Assembly: GCA_937892655.1 (NCBI GenBank)
Contig: CALBJC010000080.1
Coordinates: 1-8,989, forward strand
Direction: 5' to 3'
Length of the DNA stretch: 8,989 nt
From: an uncultured Clostridia bacterium
Lineage (GTDB): Bacteria > Bacillota > Clostridia > Oscillospirales > Ruminococcaceae
Shown here: piece after piece, positions 1 through 5,990 of the stretch
Numbering within the stretch: position 1 is the stretch's first letter
Layout of the letters: every line of letters starts with the position of its first letter
Program-made: the position numbers and the translations under genes
The notes under the pieces: model-generated
What the model was told of the DNA's origin: nothing
Seen by the model: the letters and a program-made list of their open reading frames with translations, nothing else
Database searches by the model: none

Positions 1-213
1 TTTGTTTATATTCTCAGGTTTGATAAAATCACTGCTTTGTTCGTTCTGTAGGGGCAGAATCGCTGACTAGGTAGTATGGTTTGTTTATATTCTCAGGTTT
101 GATAAAATCACTGCTTTGTTCGTTCTGTAGGGGCAGAATCGCTGACTAGGTAGTATGGTTTGTTTATATTCTCAGGTTTGATAAAATCACTGCTTTGTTC
201 GTTCTGTAGGGGC
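1..213. repeat. 79-bp tandem repeat, 2.7 copies
   Basis: Two complete identical 79-nt units lie at 1-79 and 80-158, and a third identical partial unit runs from 159 to 213. The third unit stops matching immediately after the sequence TAGGGGC, exactly where the palindrome at 206-229 begins, so the array appears fused to the palindromic repeat family at that shared heptamer. The first unit begins at the window edge, so further copies may lie upstream. The unit length is not a multiple of three and no start codon with a ribosome binding site is seen, so the array is taken as non-coding. Confidence 0.95.
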
Positions 214-229
214 GATTCACGAATCGCCC
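206..229. repeat. palindromic repeat (TAGGGGC family)
   Basis: GGGCGATTC at 210-218 pairs perfectly with GAATCGCCC at 221-229; an 8-bp stem with a CACG loop is the realistic hairpin. The preceding GTAGGGGC and the complementary CGCCC end recur in every palindrome of this window (330-368, 5586-5620, 5741-5768, 5811-5847, 5944-5982). Read on the minus strand it corresponds to the element at 5944-5982 with the inner AAAATGC hairpin missing. Confidence 0.85.
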
Positions 230-230
230 G

Positions 231-333
231 CTTGTAGTGCGTGAGTGCGTGTGGCAAGGCGTGGCGTTTATGCTTTATGGTGCGGGGCGGGGAAGATTTC
301 AAGCCGATGTACGTTGTGAAGATTGTTTCGGGC
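231..333 (-). repeat. ~103-bp repeat module, inverted copy of 5842-5944
   Basis: The reverse complement of this segment aligns without gaps to 5842-5944. A 17-nt exact match (279-295 against 5880-5896) and a 14-nt exact match (320-333 against 5842-5855) keep the same 24-nt separation, and the ends ACTACAAG coincide. The intervening bases are partly diverged, so this is an old duplication. In both places the module is flanked by members of the TAGGGGC palindrome family. No plausible gene is carried. Confidence 0.8.
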
Positions 334-368
334 GCAAAAATGCTACGCATTTCGTGAATCGCCCCTAC
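330..368 (+). repeat. 39-bp palindromic repeat, identical to 5944-5982
   Basis: All 39 nt are identical to 5944-5982. The inner stem is AAATGC (338-343), loop TAC, GCATTT (347-352); the outer ends GGGCG and CGCCCC can also pair. A shorter relative is at 5586-5620. Confidence 0.9.
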
Positions 369-418
369 GAGTGGGGTGCGTACGCACTACGGGGGACACA
401 ATGAATGGCTCGCCCTCT

Positions 419-565
419 GGTGAGAGCAAAATCACCATAGGTGATTTGAGAGGGGGGAAAATGTCACAACCTAATGCCATTTCATCAAATTCACTCGTCT
501 ACGCAAAACCTACATAAAATCCGTCCGCGGCAGCGGACACCTTAATTATTCATTATTCACTATTT
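419..565 (+). repeat. repeat tail, copy A (homologous to 5991-6182)
   Basis: This is a diverged direct copy of 5991-6182. Shared blocks, in the same order, are GGTGAGAGC, the hairpin AAATCACC-ATA-GGTGATTT (429-447), TAATGCCATTT (473-483), a 14-nt block ending in CCGTC (512-525), the stem GTCCGC/GCGGAC (523-528/533-538) and a 29-nt exact match (536-564). The last part is a heptamer repeat, ATTATTC-ATTATTC-ACTATTT (545-565). The element ends ten bases before the stop codon of the DUF4363 gene. Upstream of it, GTGCGTACGCAC at 376-387 is a perfect 12-nt palindrome. Confidence 0.85.
523..538 (-). terminator. hairpin downstream of the ger operon, possible weak terminator
   Basis: Read on the minus strand it forms GTCCGC-TGCC-GCGGAC followed by GGATTTTA, about 37 nt past the operon's last stop codon. 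The stem is only six pairs and the T run is short, so termination is a guess. The same stem occurs in the repeat copy at 6112-6141 with a different loop, so it belongs to the repeat first. Confidence 0.3.
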
Positions 566-574
566 ACCAGCCCC

Positions 575-952
575 CTACGCCACATTCTCAACCCTCGGTA
601 GTTCGTTTACATAAATTTTCTCAAGGGATGCCTTTATAACCTCAAGCTCTGAGAAAAATTCGTCGTTTTCGTTTTCATACATTACCTCAAGGCGGGATAT
701 TGCAAGGTTTGTTTCCTCGAGCTTTTGCGTCTGTATGAAAAATGCGCAGTGGCGGTAAAGGCTTTGCCAGCGTCCTTTGAGCTTATCAATAGCGGCATTT
801 ACGCTGTCGCTGCGATCGCTCTGCGAAAGGGCGATAATGGCGTTTACATCGGCGGTGATTTTCTCTACTTCGCTTCTGAGATAAAAAAGCTCTGATACCG
901 AGAGGGTGAGCATAACGCCCAAAATCACAATACAGATTATTCCTCTTTTCAT
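575..952 (-). CDS. DUF4363 family membrane-anchored protein
   Basis: A 125-residue protein with one N-terminal hydrophobic segment (about residues 4-24) after MKRG, then a charged, mostly helical region with heptad-like spacing of hydrophobic residues. This layout and length fit the DUF4363 family of spore-forming Clostridia, whose biochemical role is unknown. It is probably an inner-membrane protein with its helical part outside the membrane. The start is supported by an AAAGGAGAAAG ribosome binding site and by an ATGA overlap (949-952) with the stop of the DUF421 gene, so the two are translationally coupled. It is the last gene of the germination operon. The family call rests on sequence appearance and on the frequent pairing of DUF4363 with DUF421; existence as a gene is near certain. 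Confidence 0.85.
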   Translation of the reverse strand: MKRGIICIVILGVMLTLSVSELFYLRSEVEKITADVNAIIALSQSDRSDSVNAAIDKLKGRWQSLYRHCAFFIQTQKLEETNLAISRLEVMYENENDEFFSELEVIKASLEKIYVNELPRVENVA

Positions 953-1623
953 CGGGCTTTCTCCTTTTTTATAAGCGTGTATCTGCCCTTTTTATCTGCT
1001 GACATATAAAAAACATCGCAAAGCTTCATTTTTTCCTGCCGCAGAACGTCATCGAGCCAGCCGATAGTTTTGTGTATCTCTTTTAGCGCCCCCTTTATCA
1101 AAACGCCGTTGTCGATAAGCAAAGTGGGGGGATTTTGCGGGCTTTTGTGGGAGAAACGCTCATTTGTAACAGTCTGGTAATCATCTTTTAAATACGCTGA
1201 AATCTTACCCGTTGTTTCAACTATGGCGTACTGTACCTGCGATATATCAAATATCTGCATACCGCGCAGAGATTCCATAACATCATCAGTTGAAAACCGA
1301 AGTTCTTTCAGCATCGCCTGATCTATCTTGCCGTCTGAGATGATTATTTTTGCGCTCCCTGAAACGAGCTTTCGTACACTGCGGAATTTAAGCGTCACAA
1401 GTGACATTAAAACATCAAGGCATACAAGCGTTAAAATGGGTATTACCCCCATTACAAGCGGTATGTTTATATCTTCAATGGGCAGAGTTGCAATATTTGA
1501 TACTAAAATCGTTACAACCAGCTCTGACGGGGCAAGCTCTCCGAGCTGGCGCTTGCCCATTAAGCGTATTGAAAAGATGATGAGTATATATAAAAGTATT
1601 GCCCTGATAAAAACTATCAGCAT
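949..1623 (-). CDS. DUF421 (YetF-like) membrane protein
   Basis: A 224-residue protein with three predicted membrane helices (about 2-20, 34-51 and 56-76), followed by a cytosolic DUF421 domain. The family signature MGKRQLGEL is at 22-30, then LAPSELVVTIL leading into the second helix, and RFSTDDVMESLR at 109-120. Length agrees with single-domain YetF-type proteins. In Bacillus, DUF421 proteins (the YetF/2Duf group) are known in the spore inner membrane, where they influence germination and spore resistance. The start has an AGAGGAG ribosome binding site about 5 nt upstream. The gene overlaps the end of gerB by 7 nt and the start of the DUF4363 gene by 4 nt, which argues for coupled expression with the receptor. 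A role in receptor assembly or membrane properties is inference. Confidence 0.92.
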   Translation of the reverse strand: MLIVFIRAILLYILIIFSIRLMGKRQLGELAPSELVVTILVSNIATLPIEDINIPLVMGVIPILTLVCLDVLMSLVTLKFRSVRKLVSGSAKIIISDGKIDQAMLKELRFSTDDVMESLRGMQIFDISQVQYAIVETTGKISAYLKDDYQTVTNERFSHKSPQNPPTLLIDNGVLIKGALKEIHKTIGWLDDVLRQEKMKLCDVFYMSADKKGRYTLIKKEKAR

Positions 1624-2633
1624 TTTTCTTCTCCTCTGAGGTTCTTTATTGCTTGCATAAGCATGATTACAAGCGGAATGAAAAACGAAAACAAAAGGTT
1701 TATATATGAAAAAGCAGCTTCAAGCGCCAAGAAAACACCGCTTGTATTGACAAACAAAGAAAGTATGAAAACTGCCGCTACAAGAAATGCTGTAAAAAGC
1801 CTTGTGCTTTTACCTGAAATTTCTTTTGCAAGGTAGCAAAAAAGCGATATATAAAAAAGCGCTGACAGCATTATCAGAAATGCCGCAACTATTACTGCAA
1901 GTCCCTCGGGGCGCTCTAATACCCCTAAAATGTTTACTGCCTTTGACAGGGTAAAAAGCGAGAAAATGCTGCTTTTGCCAAGTGATGGCAAAAGCAGAAA
2001 GGCAAGAATATAAAGAGAGGCGATTACAAAAAATACCGCTGTATACTTTACTGCTTTTGAAAATGAAAAGTCAGCTTTTTTGCCCATCAAAACGGGTATA
2101 AAAAGGGGAGAAAATGCCGCGGTAAGCCCCGTCATTGCATTTATATCAAAGGCCTGCTCCATATCGGTTGCCCCTCTCAGTCCGCCCTTTGAAATAAAGG
2201 GAATGAGCATCACAAAAAATATAATTATCACAAAAGCTGAGAAAGGGTAGATGATTTCAGCCAGGCGCATAACAGTTTTGAGAGGGCGCCTTCTTGTCAG
2301 AAGATACAGAGCGACTATGGCGATAACGCCCGATAAAAACCACTTTGGCGAAAACTTCATAACGGTGATTTTGAGAGAATATGAAAACCGCTCAAAGTAT
2401 AAAAAAGCATTCATCGCAGCCCATAAAGCATAAAGGCACAAAAGCGGCTTTTTAAGAAAAAAGGGGGCTTTTTGGGCGCAAAATTCCTTTAGACAGTATA
2501 AAAATGCCGTTATGAAAATAAAGGGCAGTATAACGCAAAAGGGCGATCTCACAAGAGCAGGCAGGCTCCATACAAGCGAGCATAACGCCACAGCGCAGGA
2601 TAAACTCATCAGCTGTTTTGAGGTAATATTCAT
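1617..2633 (-). CDS. gerKB: spore germination receptor B subunit (GerAB/GerKB permease family)
   Basis: A 338-residue, very hydrophobic protein with about ten membrane segments, belonging to the endospore germination permease family within the APC transporter superfamily. In known receptors the B subunit sits in the spore inner membrane and binds the germinant. Family-like features are the RRRPLKTVMRLAEIIYPF stretch (114-131) and ERPEGLAVIVAAF (240-252), matching the conserved segments before helices 4 and 8. It is slightly shorter than the usual ~365 residues. The ATG lies 13 nt after an AGGAG that overlaps the stop codon of gerC (2651-2653), a long spacing. An in-frame GTG at 2648-2646 sits too close to the AGGAG to be better. 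Germinant specificity cannot be read from the sequence, and the K-type name reflects gene order only. Confidence 0.9.
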   Translation of the reverse strand: MNITSKQLMSLSCAVALCSLVWSLPALVRSPFCVILPFIFITAFLYCLKEFCAQKAPFFLKKPLLCLYALWAAMNAFLYFERFSYSLKITVMKFSPKWFLSGVIAIVALYLLTRRRPLKTVMRLAEIIYPFSAFVIIIFFVMLIPFISKGGLRGATDMEQAFDINAMTGLTAAFSPLFIPVLMGKKADFSFSKAVKYTAVFFVIASLYILAFLLLPSLGKSSIFSLFTLSKAVNILGVLERPEGLAVIVAAFLIMLSALFYISLFCYLAKEISGKSTRLFTAFLVAAVFILSLFVNTSGVFLALEAAFSYINLLFSFFIPLVIMLMQAIKNLRGEEKC

Positions 2634-2650
2634 TTTAGGCTATTCACTCC

Positions 2651-3526
2651 TTACCCCATAAAATACTGGTTTGAGGTTATTTTTATATCGCCGGCCTTGC
2701 CCGTCTGCGACAGCAGAAATTTCAAATAGTCATCACAATGGCGTCTGGCGTTTTCTTTTATTTCGCGCTCTGCCGCTCTGCTTTTGGGGTAGATGTTGAC
2801 GTTATATGAAAGCTTCTCACCATTATATGAAATATCATACATCTCAAGTATAGCACTTTCATACTCAAGCGTTTTTGAAAGCAGATTGTCAAGGCGCAGT
2901 AAAATCCCCAGCGACATATTCTCATCAAAGCTCTGAGAGAATTTATTTTCGTTTATATATGAAATGGTGTTTGGCAAAAGCGTGGAGTCGGCGATCTTTA
3001 TATTTAAAAGATAAAAGCTGTCACTGCTTAAAAAATTGCCTATGGTGTTGAAATGGCGCTTTATCCGCTTCTGCAAAAAGGCTCTGAGGCCTGTGTCTGT
3101 AAGGGCAGTATAAAACTCTTCTTTTGAAAAGACAGTTTTTATTTCATCGCAGGTAAATATCAGCGCGTCATACCGAAGGTCGTTCTGGGAGTTAAAAAAC
3201 GTTTTTATATTTTCTGCCCCGTTTCTGAGGGCAGAATGCGAAACAATAAAATACTCCGCTAAGGATATAAGCGGATATTTTTTTGAAGTTTCGCATAGTG
3301 CCAAAAACGCCTCTGAAATACTTTTGCCCTCGCCTTGTAAAACAGAGGGCTTATTATCATCGGTATATGCGATATATACCGAGTATCTGCCCTTCTGACT
3401 GTCAAAATCAATAGCGGCGCTGTGGGCGATAACAGATGATGAAATATCGGTTTTATTCATATCTACCGCACAGCCGCATAAAGTGACAGCAACAAGTATT
3501 ATTAAAACAAGCTTTATCCTATTCAT
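2651..3526 (-). CDS. gerKC: spore germination receptor C subunit, short GerC-family lipoprotein
   Basis: A 291-residue predicted lipoprotein. A signal peptide (residues 1-18) ends in the lipobox L-C-G followed by Cys19, the likely lipidated residue. The region 30-125 resembles the N-terminal GerC domain: a mixed strand region, then GKSISEAFLALCE, then LAEYFIVSHSALRNG, then LRYDALIFTCD. The C-terminal part (about 205-291) fits the end of the GerAC domain. GerC proteins usually have about 370-400 residues, so some 80-100 are missing, apparently between the two domains. No frame disruption or premature stop is seen, so it looks like a naturally reduced subunit. An AAAGGTG ribosome binding site precedes the ATG. 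It overlaps gerA by 8 nt and is 17 nt from gerB, giving the A-C-B order of gerK-type operons. Identity relies on context plus weak similarity. Confidence 0.82.
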   Translation of the reverse strand: MNRIKLVLIILVAVTLCGCAVDMNKTDISSSVIAHSAAIDFDSQKGRYSVYIAYTDDNKPSVLQGEGKSISEAFLALCETSKKYPLISLAEYFIVSHSALRNGAENIKTFFNSQNDLRYDALIFTCDEIKTVFSKEEFYTALTDTGLRAFLQKRIKRHFNTIGNFLSSDSFYLLNIKIADSTLLPNTISYINENKFSQSFDENMSLGILLRLDNLLSKTLEYESAILEMYDISYNGEKLSYNVNIYPKSRAAEREIKENARRHCDDYLKFLLSQTGKAGDIKITSNQYFMG

Positions 3527-4988
3527 TATTCACCTTTTGCTTAGTAAGATTCTGAGAAAGCGTCTTTTCGCGCTTTTTAAAAGAAAAGATACTGCCGCGG
3601 ATAAATGTGTCATGCTGTGATTTTTTATCAGAGTCAACAATGGGAGATAAGTATGCCACACCAAAGCTGTCGATAGAGCAAAGATATATAAGCAGTATGA
3701 AAACTCCCACGGCGATCGCTAAAAGCCCCATAAGCGAAGATAGCAGGGCGATTGAAAATCTCACCAGGCGCAGAGCGTTTCGCAAAGCGGTATTTGGTAT
3801 CATAAATCCGAGCACTGCAGTAATTGCTACTATCACAAGCGCAGGGGATGAAACTAAATTTGCCTCAACTACCGCCTGCCCTACAACGAGCGCTCCGACA
3901 GTTGACATAGCCTGTCCTATCTTGTCAGATATTCTAAGACCCGATTCCATCAGAATTTCAAACGCTATGAGCAGAAGTATGACCTCTGCAAAGGTTGAAA
4001 ACGGCACCCCCTGACGCGCCTTTGCTATAGCCAGAGCCTGCTCGGTTGGCAGTAAAAAGCTGTGAAAGGTTGTGGCGGTGATGTAAAATGCAGGCAAGAT
4101 CAGGCTTACGATAAGCGAGAGCCAGCGCAGAGCGCGCGTTACTGAGGCAGTAACAGCGTTTTGTGCGTAGTCATCGGGCGACTGCATAATGGATACGAGC
4201 TGGGCAGGCAGAATATACGCATAAGGCAGAGAATCGAGCATTACAGCTATTCTGCCGTCTGTCAGATTTGAGCAGGTGCGGTCAGGGCGCTCTGTTAAAA
4301 TAACCTGCGGAAAAATGCTGCTTTTCTCGTCGCAGATGTATTTTTCCAAAAATTCAGGTGCCGCGAGGTTATCTATATCAATAGCTTCTATCCGCTCTCT
4401 TATCTTTTCAACTACCTTTTTATCGCAGAGATTGTCCATATATAAAATAGCGTAGTCAGCGCGCGATTGCCTGCCTACGACACCTTGCTCGATGACAAGG
4501 TGCGGTGAGCGTATTCTGCGCCTTACAGAGGCTGTATTTGTGCGCAGAGCCTCGATAAAGCAGTCCTTTGAGCCTGTCATTACGCTTTCGCTCTCAGGGT
4601 CAGATAAAGAGCGCCTTGCAAAAAAACGCACATCAAAAATTATCGCCTTTGAAAGAGATGGGAACAACAGCGCTGCCTGACCTGATAAAACGCTTTGCAA
4701 AAGGTTTTTTTCAGATGCGGTAGTTGTCAGATAAACGCTGTATATACCGCCGTTTGCAAGGTGGTCAAAAACCGCCTCATCGCAAACATCGCCCTTTATA
4801 AAAGTATTTTCAGCTATAGGCTTTAGTATGGTATTGTTTACAAGGTCTGCAGAGCAAAGCCCGTCAACGCATAGAATGTAGCAAAACATTCTGTCATTTA
4901 TATTTATTCTTCGCATTGTAAGGTCAACCGATTTTGAAAAAAGCAAATTCAGCTCATCGCAGTTTATTTTATCAGTAATGCTATCCAT
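3519..4988 (-). CDS. gerKA: spore germination receptor A subunit (GerA/GerKA family)
   Basis: A 489-residue GerA-family protein, close to the usual length. A soluble N-terminal region (1-275) carries the family stretch with MTGSKDCFIEALRTNTASVR at 137-156, followed by RRRIRSPHL. The C-terminal membrane region has segments near 287-308, 333-348, 362-396 and 408-437, with the hallmarks EILMESGLRI (344-353) and GQAVVEANLVSSPALVIV (370-387), and it ends in FGVAYLSP (442-449). GerA subunits assemble in the spore inner membrane with B and C and have been shown in Bacillus to form the ion-conducting part of the receptor. The ATG is supported by AAGGGGTG at 4994-5001, five nt upstream. It is the first gene of the operon and is divergent from cwlJ. 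Confidence 0.96.
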   Translation of the reverse strand: MDSITDKINCDELNLLFSKSVDLTMRRININDRMFCYILCVDGLCSADLVNNTILKPIAENTFIKGDVCDEAVFDHLANGGIYSVYLTTTASEKNLLQSVLSGQAALLFPSLSKAIIFDVRFFARRSLSDPESESVMTGSKDCFIEALRTNTASVRRRIRSPHLVIEQGVVGRQSRADYAILYMDNLCDKKVVEKIRERIEAIDIDNLAAPEFLEKYICDEKSSIFPQVILTERPDRTCSNLTDGRIAVMLDSLPYAYILPAQLVSIMQSPDDYAQNAVTASVTRALRWLSLIVSLILPAFYITATTFHSFLLPTEQALAIAKARQGVPFSTFAEVILLLIAFEILMESGLRISDKIGQAMSTVGALVVGQAVVEANLVSSPALVIVAITAVLGFMIPNTALRNALRLVRFSIALLSSLMGLLAIAVGVFILLIYLCSIDSFGVAYLSPIVDSDKKSQHDTFIRGSIFSFKKREKTLSQNLTKQKVNNE

Positions 4989-5016
4989 TTTCTCACCCCT
5001 TATTTTCTAAAGGATA

Positions 5017-5044
5017 GAATATGTAGAAAATATGCTGAATATAC
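5017..5044 (-). promoter_or_regulatory. candidate sigma-G-type promoter of the ger operon
   Basis: On the minus strand, CATATTC (5023-5017) matches the forespore sigma-G -10 pattern CATnnTA except for the last base, and GTATA (5044-5040) matches the -35 pattern G(A/C)ATA except for one base. The spacer is 16 nt, one shorter than usual. It would give a leader of about 20 nt ending at the ribosome binding site of gerA. Forespore expression is expected for ger operons, which is why the weak match is reported. No convincing promoter for cwlJ is visible on the plus strand of the same gap. Confidence 0.28.
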
Positions 5045-5063
5045 ATTAGTAATGAATTTTTGA

Positions 5064-5070
5064 AAGGGGG
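5064..5070 (+). promoter_or_regulatory. ribosome binding site that fixes the cwlJ start at AUA
   Basis: AAGGGGG lies six nt before the ATA codon at 5077 and about 78 nt before the first in-frame ATG at 5149. The cwlJ frame has a stop at 5053-5055. No ATG, GTG, TTG or CTG codon occurs in frame between that stop and 5149. Confidence 0.75.
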
Positions 5071-5076
5071 ATATTT

Positions 5077-5517
5077 ATAGCACTTGCCGATATAGATATT
5101 CTCGCGCGTATAATCCGCTGTGAAGCGGGGGGCGAGGGCGAAAACGGAATGAAGGCGGTCGCCTGCGTTGTAATGAACAGAGTAAACATAACCTATGGCG
5201 AATACGGCAGACTGCAAAAAACGATAAGAGCGATAATTTATCAGCCCGGTCAGTTTGACTGCGTGCGTGAAGAAATAAGAGGGCAGTATAATCCGCAGAC
5301 TATCTACAATATGGGCGCAGAGCAGATTCACTATGATATCGCAAACTGGGCAATAGCGGGAAACCGATTGACAAACCTCGGTTTTGCGCTTTGGTACTTC
5401 AACCCCTACAAGCCGCAGTGTCAGCAGTTTTTTCCGTCAGAGGTAGGCGAGTTTGTGATAAGAATAGGCGATCACTGCTTTTATAACCCGACAGACAAAT
5501 ATGCGCTGACTTAAACG
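5077..5517 (+). CDS. cwlJ: CwlJ-type spore cortex-lytic hydrolase, apparent AUA start
   Basis: With the start at 5077 this is a 145-residue SleB/CwlJ-domain (Hydrolase_2) protein that degrades cortex peptidoglycan during germination. The N-terminus aligns with B. subtilis CwlJ: DIDILARIIRCEAGGEGENG, with Glu16 in the place of the catalytic glutamate of the family, then MNRV, YQPGQFDC, FALWYFNP and the end HCFYNPT. There is no signal peptide or binding domain, and the length is close to that of B. subtilis CwlJ (142), so CwlJ fits better than the secreted SleB. The ATG at 5149 would give 121 residues lacking Glu16 and the first helix, so the real start must lie upstream, and only ATA fits the ribosome binding site. 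The stop is TAA at 5512-5514, reading through CTGACTTAA; if the boundary is taken at the TAA the gene ends at 5514. The gene is divergent from the ger operon. Confidence 0.9.
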
Positions 5518-5585
5518 GCTAGCGTAAAAGCTGAAAAAGCTACGACTTTGTGAAGAGAAAAGGTGCCTGCGGTGTACCCTCTCAG

Positions 5586-5740
5586 TAGGGGCAAAAATGC
5601 TACGCATTTCGTGGTCGCCCGAACCAATCTGCAGGCACAACGGCGATTGCAAACCAATCGCCCCAAATCTCACGCCCAACAATACACCCGCACCTCTCGT
5701 CGAAAGGTCAACCGCCTTCTGCCACGTACCAACGCACTAC
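5586..5740 (+). repeat. mosaic repeat module 1, with palindrome 5586-5620
   Basis: It opens with the palindromic family: GTAGGGGC, then the hairpin AAATGC (5595-5600)-TAC-GCATTT (5604-5609), then TCGCCCG. The following CGCCCGAACCAATCTGCAG (5616-5634) differs by one base from 5841-5859, and the end (5724-5740) resembles 5924-5940, so it is a diverged paralogue of the module at 5842-5944 with additional sequence in the middle. Inside it, GGCGATTG (5642-5649) pairs with CAATCGCC (5655-5662). The 70 nt between the cwlJ stop and this element show no clear terminator. Confidence 0.75.
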
Positions 5741-5768
5741 GGGGCGGGCGAGCAATGCTCGCCCCTAC
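5741..5768. repeat. palindromic repeat (TAGGGGC family)
   Basis: GGGCGAGC at 5746-5753 pairs with GCTCGCCC at 5757-5764 around a three-base loop, followed by CTAC. It separates repeat module 1 from the sequence 5769-5810, in which nothing recognisable is seen. Confidence 0.85.
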
Positions 5769-5810
5769 AGTTGGGGGCACACTCACTACGATTTTATGTC
5801 CATCTTGTGT

Positions 5811-5847
5811 ATGGGGCAAAAACGCTTTGCGTTTACGAATCGCCCGA
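5811..5847. repeat. palindromic repeat, variant stem
   Basis: GGGGC is followed by AAACGC (5820-5825), loop TTT, GCGTTT (5829-5834), then GAATCGCCCG. Compared with the AAATGC/GCATTT stem of the sister elements, both sides changed so that pairing is kept (T-A became C-G). Confidence 0.8.
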
Positions 5848-5944
5848 AACAATCTGCAGATTCTGCGACGGGTTGCAACCTTCCCCGCCCCGCACCGCAA
5901 AACATAAAATCTCACCCACGCCGAACGCACCAACGTACTACAAG
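5842..5944 (+). repeat. ~103-bp repeat module, direct orientation
   Basis: This is the ungapped reverse-complement partner of 231-333 (corresponding positions sum to 6175) and a paralogue of module 1 at 5616-5740. It is flanked by palindromes at 5811-5847 and 5944-5982. Confidence 0.8.
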
Positions 5945-5982
5945 GGCGCAAAAATGCTACGCATTTCGTGAATCGCCCCTAC
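5944..5982 (+). repeat. 39-bp palindromic repeat, identical to 330-368
   Basis: Identical over 39 nt to 330-368. The inner stem is AAATGC (5952-5957)-TAC-GCATTT (5961-5966). It is directly followed by the tail element homologous to 419-565. Confidence 0.9.
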
Positions 5983-5990
5983 TCGCCCTG

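Noticed and set aside
1..213. Possible CRISPR array
   Set aside because: The units are directly adjacent 79-mers with no unique spacers between short repeats.
108..350. 80-codon open frame on the minus strand
   Set aside because: It runs through the tandem repeat and palindromes, has no ribosome binding site or recognisable domain, and shares peptide pieces with other frames only because of the repeated DNA.
323..517. 64-codon open frame on the plus strand
   Set aside because: It lies entirely within repeat DNA. The recurring peptide CYAFRESPL is simply the translated palindrome.
4993..5331. 112-codon minus-strand frame opposite cwlJ
   Set aside because: It is a shadow of cwlJ; the plus-strand frame has clear family homology, and the minus frame has no start signal.
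5149..5514. cwlJ annotated from the ATG at 5149
   Set aside because: This start would remove the catalytic glutamate and the first conserved helix, and it has no ribosome binding site at the right distance.
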